64,000 nucleotides of DNA from Desulforamulus aeronauticus DSM 10349. Lineage in GTDB: Bacteria > Bacillota > Desulfotomaculia > Desulfotomaculales > Desulfotomaculaceae. Of the stretch, positions 35,136 through 43,992 are shown in pieces. The notes beneath the pieces were generated by a model, which did no database searches, was not told the origin of the DNA, and saw only the letters and a list, made by a program, of their open reading frames with translations. The stretch is from positions 24,810-88,809 of the forward strand of contig NZ_FRAR01000026.1 of NCBI RefSeq assembly GCF_900142375.1, in the 5' to 3' direction. Within the stretch, counting starts at the first letter, position 1. Each line of letters begins with the position of its first letter. The position numbers were made by a program, and so were the translations under genes.

Positions 35136-37376
35136 TTAGAATCTCTCAAAGAAGGTTCTCTGAATCACTTCAAGCTGGTGAGCCCTGGACAGTTTGGTGA
35201 AATGTACGGCATATCCGGAAACCCTCACCGTTAATTGTGGATACTTCTCCGGTTCCTGGATAGCCTTTTCCAGGGTTTCCCTGTCCAGAACGTTAACGTT
35301 TAGGTGGTGAGCCTGCTGGCTAAAATAGCCGTCCAGGATAGCAACTAGGTTACCCACCCTATCTTCTACACTTTTGCCCAGAGCCCTGGGAATCATGGAA
35401 AAGGTATTACTGATCCCATCTAAGCAGGCTTCATAGGGCAATTTGGCCACGGAATTAAGACTGGCTAGAGCTCCGTTGGTATCCCTGCCATGCATGGGGT
35501 TGGCACCGGGAGCAAAGGCTGCCCCGCTTGGCCTGCCATCAGGAGTTGTGCCGGTTTTTTTACCATACATCACATTGGAAGTGATGGTCAGTACGGACAG
35601 AGTGTGTCTGGCATTTCTATAGGCGGTATATTTTTTCAAAGTATGGCTAAAACCGCGAACCAATTCAACGGCAATGGCATCCACACGGTCATCATCGTTT
35701 CCGTACTTAGGGAAATCACCCTCAATTTTAAAGTCAACGGCTATGCCTGCCTCATTCCGTATCGGGTAAACTTTAGCATGTTTAATGGCACTCAAGGAAT
35801 CGGCTACCACTGACAGGCCTGCTATACCAAAGGCCATCAGACGTTCTACTTCACTATCGTGTAAGGCCATTTGTATCTTTTCGTAGGCGTACTTATCATG
35901 CATGAAGTGAATTAAATTCATGGTGCTAACATAAAGCTGGCATAACCAGTCTTGTAACCCTATAAAATTTCTTTTCACCTGTTCATACTGTAGAACCTCT
36001 CCCTCCGGCAGGGGAACCTCCGGGGCCAATTGTTTACCTGTGATTTCATCCCTGCCACCGTTAATTGCTAACAGTAACAACTTGGCCAGGTTAGCCCGGG
36101 CTCCGAAAAACTGCATCTGTTTCCCTATTTTCATCGCCGACACACAACAGGCAATGCCGTAATCGTCACCAAAGTAGCCACGCATGAGGTCGTCATTTTC
36201 ATATTGCACGGAGCTGGTCTGGATAGAAATTTGGCTGCAAAAATCTTTAAAGGGTTTCGGTAAACTCTTTGACCACAATACCGTTAAATTTGGCTCAGGA
36301 GCCGGACCAAGGTTAATTAGTGTTTGCAAAAAACGATAAGAGTTCTTCGTCACCATGGTTCTTCCGTCCAACCCCATTCCCCCGATGGCTTCCGTAATCC
36401 ACATCGGGTCACCGGCAAATAATTTATCGTAATCCGGTGTTCTTAACTGCCGGGCCAAGCGTAATTTAATGACGAACTGATCAACTAATTCCTGGGCTTC
36501 CCTTTCATTTAATAAACCTGTCCTTACATCTCTTTCAATATAGATGTCAAGAAATGTGCTGACTCGGCCCAGCGACATAGCAGCACCGTTTTGCTCCTTG
36601 ATGGCAGCCAAATAGGCAAAATATACCCATTGAAAGGCCTCCCGGGCATTGGCAGCGGGCTGGTCGATGGCAATGCCGTATTGACCCGCCATTTCCTTTA
36701 GCAATTGTAATGATTTCACTTGTTCTTTTATTTCTTCTCTTACTTGTATGGTTTCGGAAGTCATCGGCGGCGAGGACATTCCCTTTAGATCTTTTTCTTT
36801 TTCTGTTATCAGCCTGTCCACCCCGTAGAGGGCTACTCTTCTGTAATCCCCGATAATTCTGCCCCTGCCATAAGCATCGGGCAGCCCGGTAATAATGCCC
36901 AGGCTTCTGGCCTGGCGCATCTCGTTGGTGTAGGTGTCAAACACGCCGTCATTATGGGTTTTTCTATATTTGGCAAAAAACTCTTCCAACTGACGGTCAA
37001 AGGTATAACCGTAAGCATTACAGGCTTCCCTGGCCATTCGTAAGCCGCCAAAGGGGTTTACAGAACGTTCCAAAGGTCTTTCGGTCTGTACTCCGACAAT
37101 AAGTTCCCGTTCGCGGTCAATATACCCCGGTCCATAAGCATTAATGCCGGAAACACGGGAAATATCAACACTGAGTACCCCGCCATTGGCTCGTTCTTCC
37201 TGAAAAAGTGCCAAACATTTTTCCCAGAGTTTTTTTGTTTTTTCAGTTTCATTACAAAGAAAATCTTTACCTCCAGAATACGGGGTGTAATTATGCTGGA
37301 TAAAGTCCCGGACGTCTATTTCCTGTTGCCATTTTTGCCCCAAAAAACCATGCCACTCTTGTTTCACGCTAGCCAA
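35136..37376 (-). CDS. pflB: Formate C-acetyltransferase (pyruvate formate-lyase)
   Basis: A 746-residue glycyl radical enzyme that converts pyruvate and CoA to acetyl-CoA and formate. The active-site cysteine pair is in [13 protein letters not shown] (about 408-409). The glycyl radical loop is at the C terminus, [10 protein letters not shown], with the radical Gly near 722. The N terminus [26 protein letters not shown] and the [15 protein letters not shown] segment are diagnostic of true PFL rather than other glycyl radical enzymes. In this lifestyle it may run mainly to supply formate for one-carbon and purine synthesis, in line with the ZTP riboswitch upstream. Confidence 0.95.
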   Translation of the reverse strand: MASVKQEWHGFLGQKWQQEIDVRDFIQHNYTPYSGGKDFLCNETEKTKKLWEKCLALFQEERANGGVLSVDISRVSGINAYGPGYIDRERELIVGVQTERPLERSVNPFGGLRMAREACNAYGYTFDRQLEEFFAKYRKTHNDGVFDTYTNEMRQARSLGIITGLPDAYGRGRIIGDYRRVALYGVDRLITEKEKDLKGMSSPPMTSETIQVREEIKEQVKSLQLLKEMAGQYGIAIDQPAANAREAFQWVYFAYLAAIKEQNGAAMSLGRVSTFLDIYIERDVRTGLLNEREAQELVDQFVIKLRLARQLRTPDYDKLFAGDPMWITEAIGGMGLDGRTMVTKNSYRFLQTLINLGPAPEPNLTVLWSKSLPKPFKDFCSQISIQTSSVQYENDDLMRGYFGDDYGIACCVSAMKIGKQMQFFGARANLAKLLLLAINGGRDEITGKQLAPEVPLPEGEVLQYEQVKRNFIGLQDWLCQLYVSTMNLIHFMHDKYAYEKIQMALHDSEVERLMAFGIAGLSVVADSLSAIKHAKVYPIRNEAGIAVDFKIEGDFPKYGNDDDRVDAIAVELVRGFSHTLKKYTAYRNARHTLSVLTITSNVMYGKKTGTTPDGRPSGAAFAPGANPMHGRDTNGALASLNSVAKLPYEACLDGISNTFSMIPRALGKSVEDRVGNLVAILDGYFSQQAHHLNVNVLDRETLEKAIQEPEKYPQLTVRVSGYAVHFTKLSRAHQLEVIQRTFFERF

Positions 37377-37388
37377 CTCCTTTATATT

Positions 37389-37443
37389 AGAAAAACTTGG
37401 CTTGTGCCAAGTCTTTGACTCGGGCAGAAGCCTTAGTTTTTCT
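37389..37443. repeat. Dispersed short repeat with inverted ends, copy 1
   Basis: The ends AGAAAAACT and AGTTTTTCT are inverted repeats, and an inner hairpin TTGGC/GCCAA follows the left end. A diverged copy lies at 38965-39027 and a left-end fragment at 62727-62752. Confidence 0.6.
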
Positions 37444-37479
37444 TATACTTTCGTCAATAGAAATTTTATACTTCTGAAA

Positions 37480-37608
37480 GTGAAAATAAAAACCGCCTGG
37501 ACAATAACATTACTAAAGTAATGTTATTTGCCCAGGCGGTCGGCGTTAAACAGTTACAATCCTCTGTGGTACTCCACAAATAATTCCGCCAGTCATGCAA
37601 CTGTTACT
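37480..37608 (-). promoter_or_regulatory. ZTP (pfl) riboswitch controlling pflBA
   Basis: On the minus strand, P1 pairs AACAGTT (37598-37604) with AACTGTT (about 37550). The conserved ATGACTGGCG, a GTGG-AGTA-CCAC hairpin followed by AGAGGA, and the 3' CGCCGACCGCCTGGGC match the ZTP aptamer, first described as the pfl motif. The expression platform is a terminator in which CCGCCTGGGC..AATAACATTAC pairs with GTAATGTTATT..GTCCAGGCGG and is followed by TTTTTATTTT (37483-37543). Because the aptamer's 3' arm is also the terminator's 5' arm, ZMP/ZTP binding should favour read-through into pflB. ZTP accumulates when 10-formyl-tetrahydrofolate is short, which links formate production to folate demand. 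Confidence 0.88.
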
Positions 37609-37680
37609 ATTGAATTTTAATTAAAATTATAAACACAGCGTAAACAATTTGCAATAGTTAATTATCCAACCTACGCTATG

Positions 37681-38787
37681 TTAGATCTTAATTAGTTCAT
37701 ATTTTCGGCTGCCCAACCCAATGCTTTCTGCGTATTCCAAACCACGCCGCCAATCAACATGGGGCCAGAGGGCACGAAATTTATCGGAGCCATGGGGTTG
37801 TCCTTCTAATCGGGAACCAGGTAGACCATGTTCCTGGTTAATCAAGTCAATACAGGCCTGGTCTAAGGCCACTGGGTCCAAGGACGCCAGAATACCAATA
37901 TCCCGAACAATGGGTGCATCGTTCCAACCACAGCAATCACATTCCGGGGAAATATTCGTCACAAAGGTAACGAAACCACACTTGTCTTGATAGTGCTTCA
38001 GTACACCAAGGGTATACTCGGCAATTTTTTCTTGAATGATATCCGCCTCAGTTTTCCAATTGACAGCAATGGCGCCAAAGGGACAACTAACGGTGCATTC
38101 GCCACAGCCAATGCAATGTTCCTCTAAAATAAAGGATTTTTTATCCTCTCCCACGGAAATAGCCTGACCGGGACACCATTGATGGCACTTACTACAGCCG
38201 GTGCATTTTTCGCTACTAATGGTAGGACGTACATCAGAGTGCATCATTTGCTTGCCGCTGCGTGAGCCAAGGCCCATACCAATATTCTTCATGACCCCGC
38301 CGTAGCCGGTCAGTTCGTGGCCCTTCAAGTGGCTGATGGCAATAAAAGAATTGGCATGGAGAGCAGACGAACCAATCTTCACTTCTTTAAAATGCTTCAG
38401 ATTTACTTCTACGTTGGTATATTCTTTACCCGTCAAACCGTCGGCAATGACCAAGGGTGCGTTAACTACAGAATAACCCCAGCCGTTTTCAATGGCTGTT
38501 TGCAGGTGATCTACTGCATTGGCACGGCTACCCACATACAAGGTATTGGCATCGGTTAAGTAAGGTTTTCCCCCTGCTTCTTTCACCTTATCCACCACAC
38601 GTCTGATAAATTGAGGCCTTATGTAGGCAGTGTTGCCTCGCTCGCCAAAGTGAACCTTGATGGCCACCAAATCATTGGGCGCAACAATATCCTTAATCCC
38701 AGAGCGCTCATAGAGACGCTGCAGTTTGTCCAGCAAATTTTGCTTTACGCTGGCCCGAGTATCCGCAAAATAAACCTTAGCCGTCAA
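37681..38787 (-). CDS. DUF362 protein with two 4Fe-4S motifs
   Basis: A 368-residue cytoplasmic iron-sulfur protein. The N-terminal DUF362 domain has VAIKVHFGERGNTAYIRP and FIAISHLKGHELTGYGGVMKN, and the C-terminal DUF362 part has DPVALDQACIDLI. Between them lies a bacterial-type dicluster ferredoxin: CTGCSKCHQWC and CIGCGECTVSC (about 193-232). A further CDCCGWND cysteine cluster follows near 283. Such proteins are common in anaerobes and are assumed to be redox proteins; none is well defined biochemically. The zone between it and pflB carries the ZTP riboswitch, so the two are probably separate transcripts. Confidence 0.85.
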   Translation of the reverse strand: MTAKVYFADTRASVKQNLLDKLQRLYERSGIKDIVAPNDLVAIKVHFGERGNTAYIRPQFIRRVVDKVKEAGGKPYLTDANTLYVGSRANAVDHLQTAIENGWGYSVVNAPLVIADGLTGKEYTNVEVNLKHFKEVKIGSSALHANSFIAISHLKGHELTGYGGVMKNIGMGLGSRSGKQMMHSDVRPTISSEKCTGCSKCHQWCPGQAISVGEDKKSFILEEHCIGCGECTVSCPFGAIAVNWKTEADIIQEKIAEYTLGVLKHYQDKCGFVTFVTNISPECDCCGWNDAPIVRDIGILASLDPVALDQACIDLINQEHGLPGSRLEGQPHGSDKFRALWPHVDWRRGLEYAESIGLGSRKYELIKI

Positions 38788-38807
38788 TGTAATTACCCCT
38801 TTTATAA

Positions 38808-38945
38808 TTATTTATAAAAAGATATATCATTTAGTTTAAACCAGCCAAAAGTATCCAACGTATCAGCCAGTAAGTCGAAGAGAATTTTTTGTTCTTCAAA
38901 GGTCAAATCCTCAATTTGTTTAAGTAATTCTTCTACTCTAGTCAT
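38808..38945 (-). CDS. 45-residue small protein
   Basis: A short frame with a strong AGGAGG site 11 bases upstream of the ATG. It encodes TRVEELLKQIEDLTFEEQKILFDLL followed by an aromatic tail. The sequence is amphipathic, mostly helical and acidic at the N terminus, resembling a small helix-hairpin. Its stop lies 21 bases before the start of the DUF362 gene, so the two are likely co-transcribed. Function unknown. It is too short for usual gene calling. Confidence 0.55.
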   Translation of the reverse strand: MTRVEELLKQIEDLTFEEQKILFDLLADTLDTFGWFKLNDISFYK

Positions 38946-38964
38946 CCATCATCTAGCCTCCTCT

Positions 38965-39027
38965 AGAAAAACTCGGCTTACGCTAAATCCTTAATGCCGG
39001 CAGAAATTGGGTTTGCCCTTATTTTCT
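38965..39027. repeat. Dispersed short repeat, copy 2 (diverged)
   Basis: It shares AGAAAAACT-GGCTT and GGCAGAA blocks, in the same order and spacing, with the element at 37389-37443. Its right end ATTTTCT is altered. Confidence 0.5.
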
Positions 39028-39087
39028 GATATGCCAAGCCAATTCCTTTTTCTTTAGAATATCTTATTCCCTTCTTTTAGGCAATTT

Positions 39088-39369
39088 TTATAATATTTCT
39101 ATATTATAGTGAACAAGGTCTGCTCCTCCATTTGCTTCGATGGAACGTATGATCGTATCCAGCATTTGGCTAACATGACTGGTTTCATTACTTACCACCG
39201 CCACTCCCAGGGTAGCACGTTGCCATAGGTCCTGATAATCCACCTCGGCAATGGATGCATTATATTTGCTTCTTACACGATCAATGATACTCTTTAAAAC
39301 CCTTCTTTTTTCTTTCAGGGTGGTAGCTCCCCCTATGTGCAGTTCTATTGTCATCAATCCTACGATCAA
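39088..39369 (-). CDS. DUF503 (YlxP-like) protein
   Basis: A 93-residue protein, start TTG at 39369 with AAAGGAG eight bases before it (the GTG three codons earlier abuts the site). IVGLMTIELHIGGATTLKEKRRVLKSI at the N terminus and LGVAVVSNETSHVSQMLDTI are characteristic of DUF503/YlxP. The family is a small ferredoxin-like fold often encoded in the rbfA-nusA region and implicated in ribosome biogenesis; here it stands apart. Function unproven. Confidence 0.85.
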   Translation of the reverse strand: MIVGLMTIELHIGGATTLKEKRRVLKSIIDRVRSKYNASIAEVDYQDLWQRATLGVAVVSNETSHVSQMLDTIIRSIEANGGADLVHYNIEIL

Positions 39370-39402
39370 AGTAACCACTCCTTTATTTGTTTTAGGGAAG
39401 GA

Positions 39403-39432
39403 AAAAGGGCTACCCCCTCAGGGGTGCCCTAG
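39403..39432 (-). terminator. Terminator of htpX
   Basis: On the minus strand, GGGCaCCCC/GGGGtaGCCC with a TGAG loop is followed by TTTTTCC, immediately after the htpX stop. Confidence 0.8.
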
Positions 39433-40272
39433 TTAAAACCTCATTTGACGTAGGCGCGTTACACGTTCCTGAATGGGCGGGTGAGTGCTGAATAGTTTTG
39501 CTACCGATTTAGCCGAAAGCGGGTTGGTGATAAACATATGGGAAGCAGCAGGGTTCACCTGCATGGGGATTTGGTGCGCCGCCCTTTCCAATTTTAACAA
39601 AGCATTGGCCAATCCCTCGGGCCGACCGGCAATCTTAGCCCCCAATTCATCTGCCGCATACTCCCGTGAACGGGAGATGGCCAGCTGCACGATGGTTGCC
39701 GCCAAGGGTGCCAGCAAAGCCAGTACCAAGGCACCGATACCACCGCCTTCCTCACTGTCCCCTCTCATGCCACCGAAAATGGCACCCCATTGAATAATAT
39801 TGGCAATCCAGGTGATTGCTCCGGCAAAGGCTGCTGCAATGGTGCTTACCAAAATATCCCGATTGGCAATGTGGGCTAACTCGTGTGCCAGTACGCCCGC
39901 CAATTCATCTTTGTCACACAGATGGAGCAAACCTTCGGTTACCGCCACTGCAGAATGCTGGGGGTTGCGCCCGGTAGCAAAGGCATTGGGCTGAGGGGAA
40001 GGAGTAATATACACCTTCGGCATGGGAAGCCCTGCCCTTTGGGCCAGTTTTCTAATAATCGCATATAACTCCGGTGCTTCCTGCTCGGATACCGGTTGAG
40101 AACGGGTCATCTTAATAGCCATTTTATCACTGTAGAAATAGCTAAAGAGGTTCATCCCCAGGGAAAGGAGTAAGAACAAGGTAGCCCCCCTGGGACCACC
40201 GACAGCACTACCTATGGTAACGAGGATAACACTCAAAACACCCATCAGAAGAATTGCTTTTAAGTTGTTCAT
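39433..40272 (-). CDS. htpX: Protease HtpX homologue, M48 zinc metalloprotease
   Basis: A 279-residue membrane protease for quality control of membrane proteins. The start at 40272 follows AAGGAGGGATACTTTCAGA; an upstream frame of 18 codons has no site. Two N-terminal helices (about 5-50), the zinc motif HELAH near 127 with a second ligand Glu in SREYAADELGAKI, and two more helices (about 140-205) all fit HtpX. The C terminus STHPPIQERVTRL is also diagnostic. It is preceded at 144 bases by a predicted yybP-ykoY riboswitch and followed by its own terminator. Confidence 0.92.
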   Translation of the reverse strand: MNNLKAILLMGVLSVILVTIGSAVGGPRGATLFLLLSLGMNLFSYFYSDKMAIKMTRSQPVSEQEAPELYAIIRKLAQRAGLPMPKVYITPSPQPNAFATGRNPQHSAVAVTEGLLHLCDKDELAGVLAHELAHIANRDILVSTIAAAFAGAITWIANIIQWGAIFGGMRGDSEEGGGIGALVLALLAPLAATIVQLAISRSREYAADELGAKIAGRPEGLANALLKLERAAHQIPMQVNPAASHMFITNPLSAKSVAKLFSTHPPIQERVTRLRQMRF

Positions 40273-40415
40273 TCTGAAAGTATCCCTCCTTACAACCTTA
40301 ACACAGAAAACTATTCTAAGAAGCAATTACAAAATCCTGCCAATTAGCTTTTCTCTATACTATATTATTACCTACCACCTCCTATTTATGGTGATTATTT
40401 TGTATTTAGATATAG

Positions 40416-40552
40416 AAAAAGACCTTTAACACAAAATTCCCCAAGGAACCCTGTGTTAAAGGTCTTGCCATTGGAATAAGATCCAACAACGAAGCCAGGT
40501 GATTGACACCGTACTGTTGACCCCGTTTTAAAAGTGGCTACTCCCCTTTAAC
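40416..40552 (-). promoter_or_regulatory. yybP-ykoY (manganese) riboswitch upstream of htpX
   Basis: P1 pairs GTTAAAGG (40552 downward) with CCTTTAAC (40455-40462). The conserved AAAGGGGAGTAGCC loop, the CACCTGGCTTCG segment and GGCAAGACCTTTAAC match the yybP-ykoY aptamer. The 3' arm of P1 continues into a terminator: CCTTTAACACA pairs with TGTGTTAAAGG and is followed by TTTTTC (40416-40463). Mn2+ binding stabilises P1 and should prevent termination. The first gene downstream on this strand is htpX, with no other frame in between. Confidence 0.8.
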
Positions 40553-40599
40553 TAATTACTTAAAATATATCCTATATTGAAAAGGCTGTCAATGGGAAA

Positions 40600-40621
40600 G
40601 GCACGGCGTAAAGCCGTGCCA
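40600..40621 (-). terminator. Terminator after the CGGC protein gene
   Basis: GGCACGGC-TTTAC-GCCGTGCC stem-loop followed by TTTCCC on the minus strand, starting four bases after the stop. It separates this gene from the riboswitch. Confidence 0.75.
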
Positions 40622-40625
40622 CTGC

Positions 40626-40979
40626 TTAGTAATTATGAGTCCCAATAATTACCTCTTTAAACTTGGTTTCCAGCTTCTTCTTGATACCCTCCAGATCAAT
40701 GGGACAGCCGGCAGTTTGGACTGCTTTTACCAAGCAGGTGCCAAGATGTACTGTATCAATTTCCCGCTCCAGATAATCTGCTTGTTCCAGTAGTAATTGC
40801 GCCCGGGGCATCACCAAGCCGGGGCAATCGCCACAATTGGTCATAGCCACGATCTTAACCTCACCCTCGTGGCGAGCAAACTCCCCATCCTTTTGCTCGG
40901 CAGCTTTAAAACACTTCAGACAGGCAACACAACTAATGTCTCTAATTTTCTTACAGGTAAAAATAGCAACTCGTTTCAT
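40626..40979 (-). CDS. CGGC-domain protein
   Basis: A 117-residue CGGC-family protein, named for a conserved cysteine-glycine motif that here reads NCGDCPG at about 48-54. Other cysteines are in FTCKKIRDISCVACLKC (N-terminal) and HLGTCLVK plus TAGCPID. This pattern predicts a metal- or Fe-S-binding cytoplasmic protein common in anaerobes. No activity has been assigned. The gene has ATAGGTGTCC-like upstream sequence and is probably monocistronic between two terminators. Confidence 0.82.
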   Translation of the reverse strand: MKRVAIFTCKKIRDISCVACLKCFKAAEQKDGEFARHEGEVKIVAMTNCGDCPGLVMPRAQLLLEQADYLEREIDTVHLGTCLVKAVQTAGCPIDLEGIKKKLETKFKEVIIGTHNY

Positions 40980-41119
40980 AGGACACCTCCATTAAAATTT
41001 CTAAAGATATTCGATATTTTAGTTATAAAAACCTGCCAACCTCTGCCAAATTTCATGTTTTTACATCTTAATAAGACAAAAAGTAGCAGAACAACCAGTA
41101 AGGTGTTCTGCTACCCTAA

Positions 41120-41962
41120 TTATAAGCAATAATAAATAATTCCGCTTACTCCCGGACCCACATGACTGCCAATTACCGGGCCTACATCTCCTAGCCAAAG
41201 CTCTTGACAATTTAACCTAGCCTTTACTTTCTGCTGTAAAATATCCCTGGCCTCCGGGTCACCACCACCTAGCACTGCACAGATGATGGGAGAATCCCCA
41301 GAATCCTGTTCTACCATTTCGACCATACGTTCTAAGCCTTTGTTTTTCCCTCTAATCTTCTGCGAAGGATAAACAATACCTTCTTTTACAGCAAGCAGTG
41401 GTTTGATATTGAGTAAAGAACCCAGAAAAGCCTGGGCCTTGCCAATACGTCCACCCCGTTCCAAATAGTCCAACGAATCAACTAAAAAGGATATCTTCAT
41501 TTTGGGAATTAGGTTAGTAACCAGAGCCTTAACCTCGTCATAGGATTTTCCTACGGCTAAAGCCTGGGAAGCAGCAATGGCCATTAGACCAACACCCCAA
41601 GTAGCGGAGCGTGTATCAATCACTTCAACCTGGCCTTTATGCTTTACCATATTAGCAGCTAATCTTGCCGATTGGCAGGTGCCGCTGAATTGGCTGGATA
41701 GGGTCAGACAAAGAATTTTTGAGCCATCCTTCATTAATTCTTCAAACTTGCTGGCAAATTCCCCCGGTGCCGGTTGGGATGTGCTGGCCAGCTTACCCTG
41801 GCTAAGTTGCTGGTAAAACTCGTCGGGTGTTATTTCAATACCGTCGCGATACATTTCCGATCCAATAAATACCTTTAAAGGAACTCTGCTGATGCCAAAT
41901 CTTTGATATAAATGTTCCGGTAAATCCGCTGTACTATCAGTAACAATACGTACCGGTGGCAT
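41120..41962 (-). CDS. fakB: DegV family fatty-acid-binding protein
   Basis: A 280-residue DegV protein. VTDSTADLP at the N terminus, the fatty-acid-binding TSQPAPGEF near residue 60, and SLDYLERGGRIG in the second domain are family signatures. DegV/FakB proteins carry a bound fatty acid and present its carboxylate for phosphorylation by the FakA kinase, leading to acyl-phosphate for phospholipid synthesis. The fakA gene lies immediately upstream, 18 bases away, so kinase and carrier form an operon here. The acyl-chain preference cannot be predicted by eye. Confidence 0.9.
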   Translation of the reverse strand: MPPVRIVTDSTADLPEHLYQRFGISRVPLKVFIGSEMYRDGIEITPDEFYQQLSQGKLASTSQPAPGEFASKFEELMKDGSKILCLTLSSQFSGTCQSARLAANMVKHKGQVEVIDTRSATWGVGLMAIAASQALAVGKSYDEVKALVTNLIPKMKISFLVDSLDYLERGGRIGKAQAFLGSLLNIKPLLAVKEGIVYPSQKIRGKNKGLERMVEMVEQDSGDSPIICAVLGGGDPEARDILQQKVKARLNCQELWLGDVGPVIGSHVGPGVSGIIYYCL

Positions 41963-41980
41963 CCTATCACCTACCTTATT

Positions 41981-43594
41981 TTACTCTACAGAAAGAATAA
42001 AGTGATATAAGGGCTGCCCACCGAAATGCAATTCAAATTCGATATCAGGAAAATCCGTTTGTAATTTTTCTACAATTGCCTCCGCTTGCTCCCCTACATC
42101 CGCGCCATAATACAAGGTAACCAGGGAGTGGTCTTCCTGCAGCATATGGGTGAGCAGATCCTTCACGATAGGGGCTAATTCTTGACCTACTGCCACGATC
42201 GAACCTTCAGCAATGCCAATTAGATCCCCTTGATGAATCTTATAATTGTTGTTGGTGGTTTCCCGGACAGCCCTGGTAACCTCACCAGTTAACACCGAGC
42301 GGGCTGCACTATTCATTGCCTGGAAATTCTCTGCCAAACCGGCTTCCGGTAACTGGGCCAATAGGGCACCAAGTCCCTGCGGAATCGTCCGTGTAGGAAC
42401 AACTTTAACCTCTTTGTTTTTGACTAAACTAGCTGCTTGCTCAGCTGCCAAGATAATATTTTTGTTATTAGGCAACACCAGTACACCATGGGCTGGTACA
42501 CTTTGAATGGCCCGGACAATTTCTTCGGTGCTGGGATTCATGGTTTGGCCCCCTACAACCACGGTATCCGCCCCAAGACTATTCATGATATCGATGATTC
42601 CTTCACCGGTTCCTACAGTAACAAGGCCAACTTCTTTTTCAGGAATTACTTCTTGTTTTAGTTGTTGGTTTTGTTCCTTCATATTGTGAATGGCTACCTG
42701 ATGAAGCGAGCCATAGTTTAAACAGTTTTCCAGAACCATCCCGGGGTGGTTAGAGTGAATATGCACCTTGGCTACCTGCTCAGTACCAACCACCATCAGG
42801 CAATCACCATAGGGGGCTAACTCATGTCTGAGGGTCTCCAAGGGTATTTGAGTGCCTTTGACTAAGAACTCAGTACAATAGGTAAAATGAATCTCCGTAT
42901 CCAATTCCTTAGGTAAGCCTTTGGAAAATTTGCTTTCCTGCCGGGCTGTAAAATCCATCAGCAGACTAAATTCCTCTGCCCGCTTGAGGGCATTTAGAAT
43001 ACCTTCCAAAATAATGACATAGCCGCGGCCCCCGGCATCAACCACACCGGCCTCTTTAAGCACCGGCAATAGTTCCGGGGTCTCACTTAAGGCCATCCGT
43101 GCTTCCCGCAGGGTAATAATCATCACCCGCAGTAAATCATAATTGCGAATCACGGCAGTTCTGGCCGCCTCAGCACTACGCCGCATGACTGTCAGCATGG
43201 TGCCTTCCACGGGGTTCATGACTGCCTGGTAAGCCAGCTTTGCCCCTTCTTCCATAGCCTGTACAACTTCCAGTGCATTGGCCCGTTCTTTTCCAGCCAA
43301 AGCCTTGGCAAAACCGCGCACCAGTTGGGAAAGGATAACGCCGGAATTACCTCTCGCCCCCATCAAGCACGCCTCGGCAGCAGCTTCAGCTACTTCGCCA
43401 ATATGAGTCGTCTCCATCTGCTGTACTTCTTTGGCCGCTGCCAAAAGAGTTAAATACATGTTATTACCTGTATCTCCATCGGGGACAGGAAAAACATTGA
43501 GTGCATCAATCTCAGATTTGTGTTGAGCCAGCAAATGGGTACTGCCCAAAAGCATTTTTTTTAAGCCTTGTCCATCAAATGAATATAAACTCAC
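41981..43594 (-). CDS. fakA: DAK2-domain fatty acid kinase
   Basis: A 537-residue kinase. I favour the GTG at 43594, which puts SLYSFDGQGLKKM at the N terminus as in YloV/FakA; a TTG at 43651 with AAGGAAA upstream is an alternative giving 556 residues. The DAK2 (DhaL-type) domain occupies about 1-195 with the magnesium-ATP motif VFPVPDGDTGNNM and MGARGNSGVILSQLVRG. The middle domain (about 210-300) and C-terminal DegV-like FakA domain follow, ending HFGGQPLYHFILSVE. It phosphorylates fatty acids bound by the co-encoded FakB. Confidence 0.9.
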   Translation of the reverse strand: MSLYSFDGQGLKKMLLGSTHLLAQHKSEIDALNVFPVPDGDTGNNMYLTLLAAAKEVQQMETTHIGEVAEAAAEACLMGARGNSGVILSQLVRGFAKALAGKERANALEVVQAMEEGAKLAYQAVMNPVEGTMLTVMRRSAEAARTAVIRNYDLLRVMIITLREARMALSETPELLPVLKEAGVVDAGGRGYVIILEGILNALKRAEEFSLLMDFTARQESKFSKGLPKELDTEIHFTYCTEFLVKGTQIPLETLRHELAPYGDCLMVVGTEQVAKVHIHSNHPGMVLENCLNYGSLHQVAIHNMKEQNQQLKQEVIPEKEVGLVTVGTGEGIIDIMNSLGADTVVVGGQTMNPSTEEIVRAIQSVPAHGVLVLPNNKNIILAAEQAASLVKNKEVKVVPTRTIPQGLGALLAQLPEAGLAENFQAMNSAARSVLTGEVTRAVRETTNNNYKIHQGDLIGIAEGSIVAVGQELAPIVKDLLTHMLQEDHSLVTLYYGADVGEQAEAIVEKLQTDFPDIEFELHFGGQPLYHFILSVE

Positions 43595-43854
43595 AAAATC
43601 ACCCTTACAGAGGTCGTTATAAAACACCAATTTAATAAAATTCTCGCTCAAACGTAACTTTCCTTCTATAATCTAGAAAAACATTATTTACACTCAATTT
43701 AGTATAAGCAAAAAAAGAAATAGTAAGCTCTAAATTCATTCTATTATACAGATTTCCAGATATGCCCTTTTCCCTTTTTTTACCTTAGAGGGCAATGGCA
43801 GGAAGTTGCTGCCGCGTGTCGAAATCCTTACTACCAGATATAGGAGATAACCTA

Positions 43855-43992
43855 ATGAAAAGATCAATCATGACAAAAATAGTATTCCTAACCGGGAGTA
43901 TCTTTTTAGCTTTCGGAATTCTGCGCGGCGAAGCTTTCGAGGTTTTGCAAAAAGCCATACAAATTTGTTTGGAGTGTATCGGCATTGGCTAG
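43855..43992 (+). CDS. CD1871A-like CXXC microprotein
   Basis: A 45-residue protein starting at MKRSIMTKIVFLTGSIFLAFG (start at 43855 with GGAGATAACC upstream). It has one membrane helix, then ILRGEAFEVLQKAIQICLECIGIG with a CxxC near the end. This matches the tiny CD1871A family of clostridial CXXC proteins. The CxxC lies next to the membrane and may accept electrons or bind an iron-sulfur or metal centre. It overlaps the next gene by eight bases, which together with the TlpA gene implies a three-gene redox operon. Confidence 0.78.
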   Translation: MKRSIMTKIVFLTGSIFLAFGILRGEAFEVLQKAIQICLECIGIG

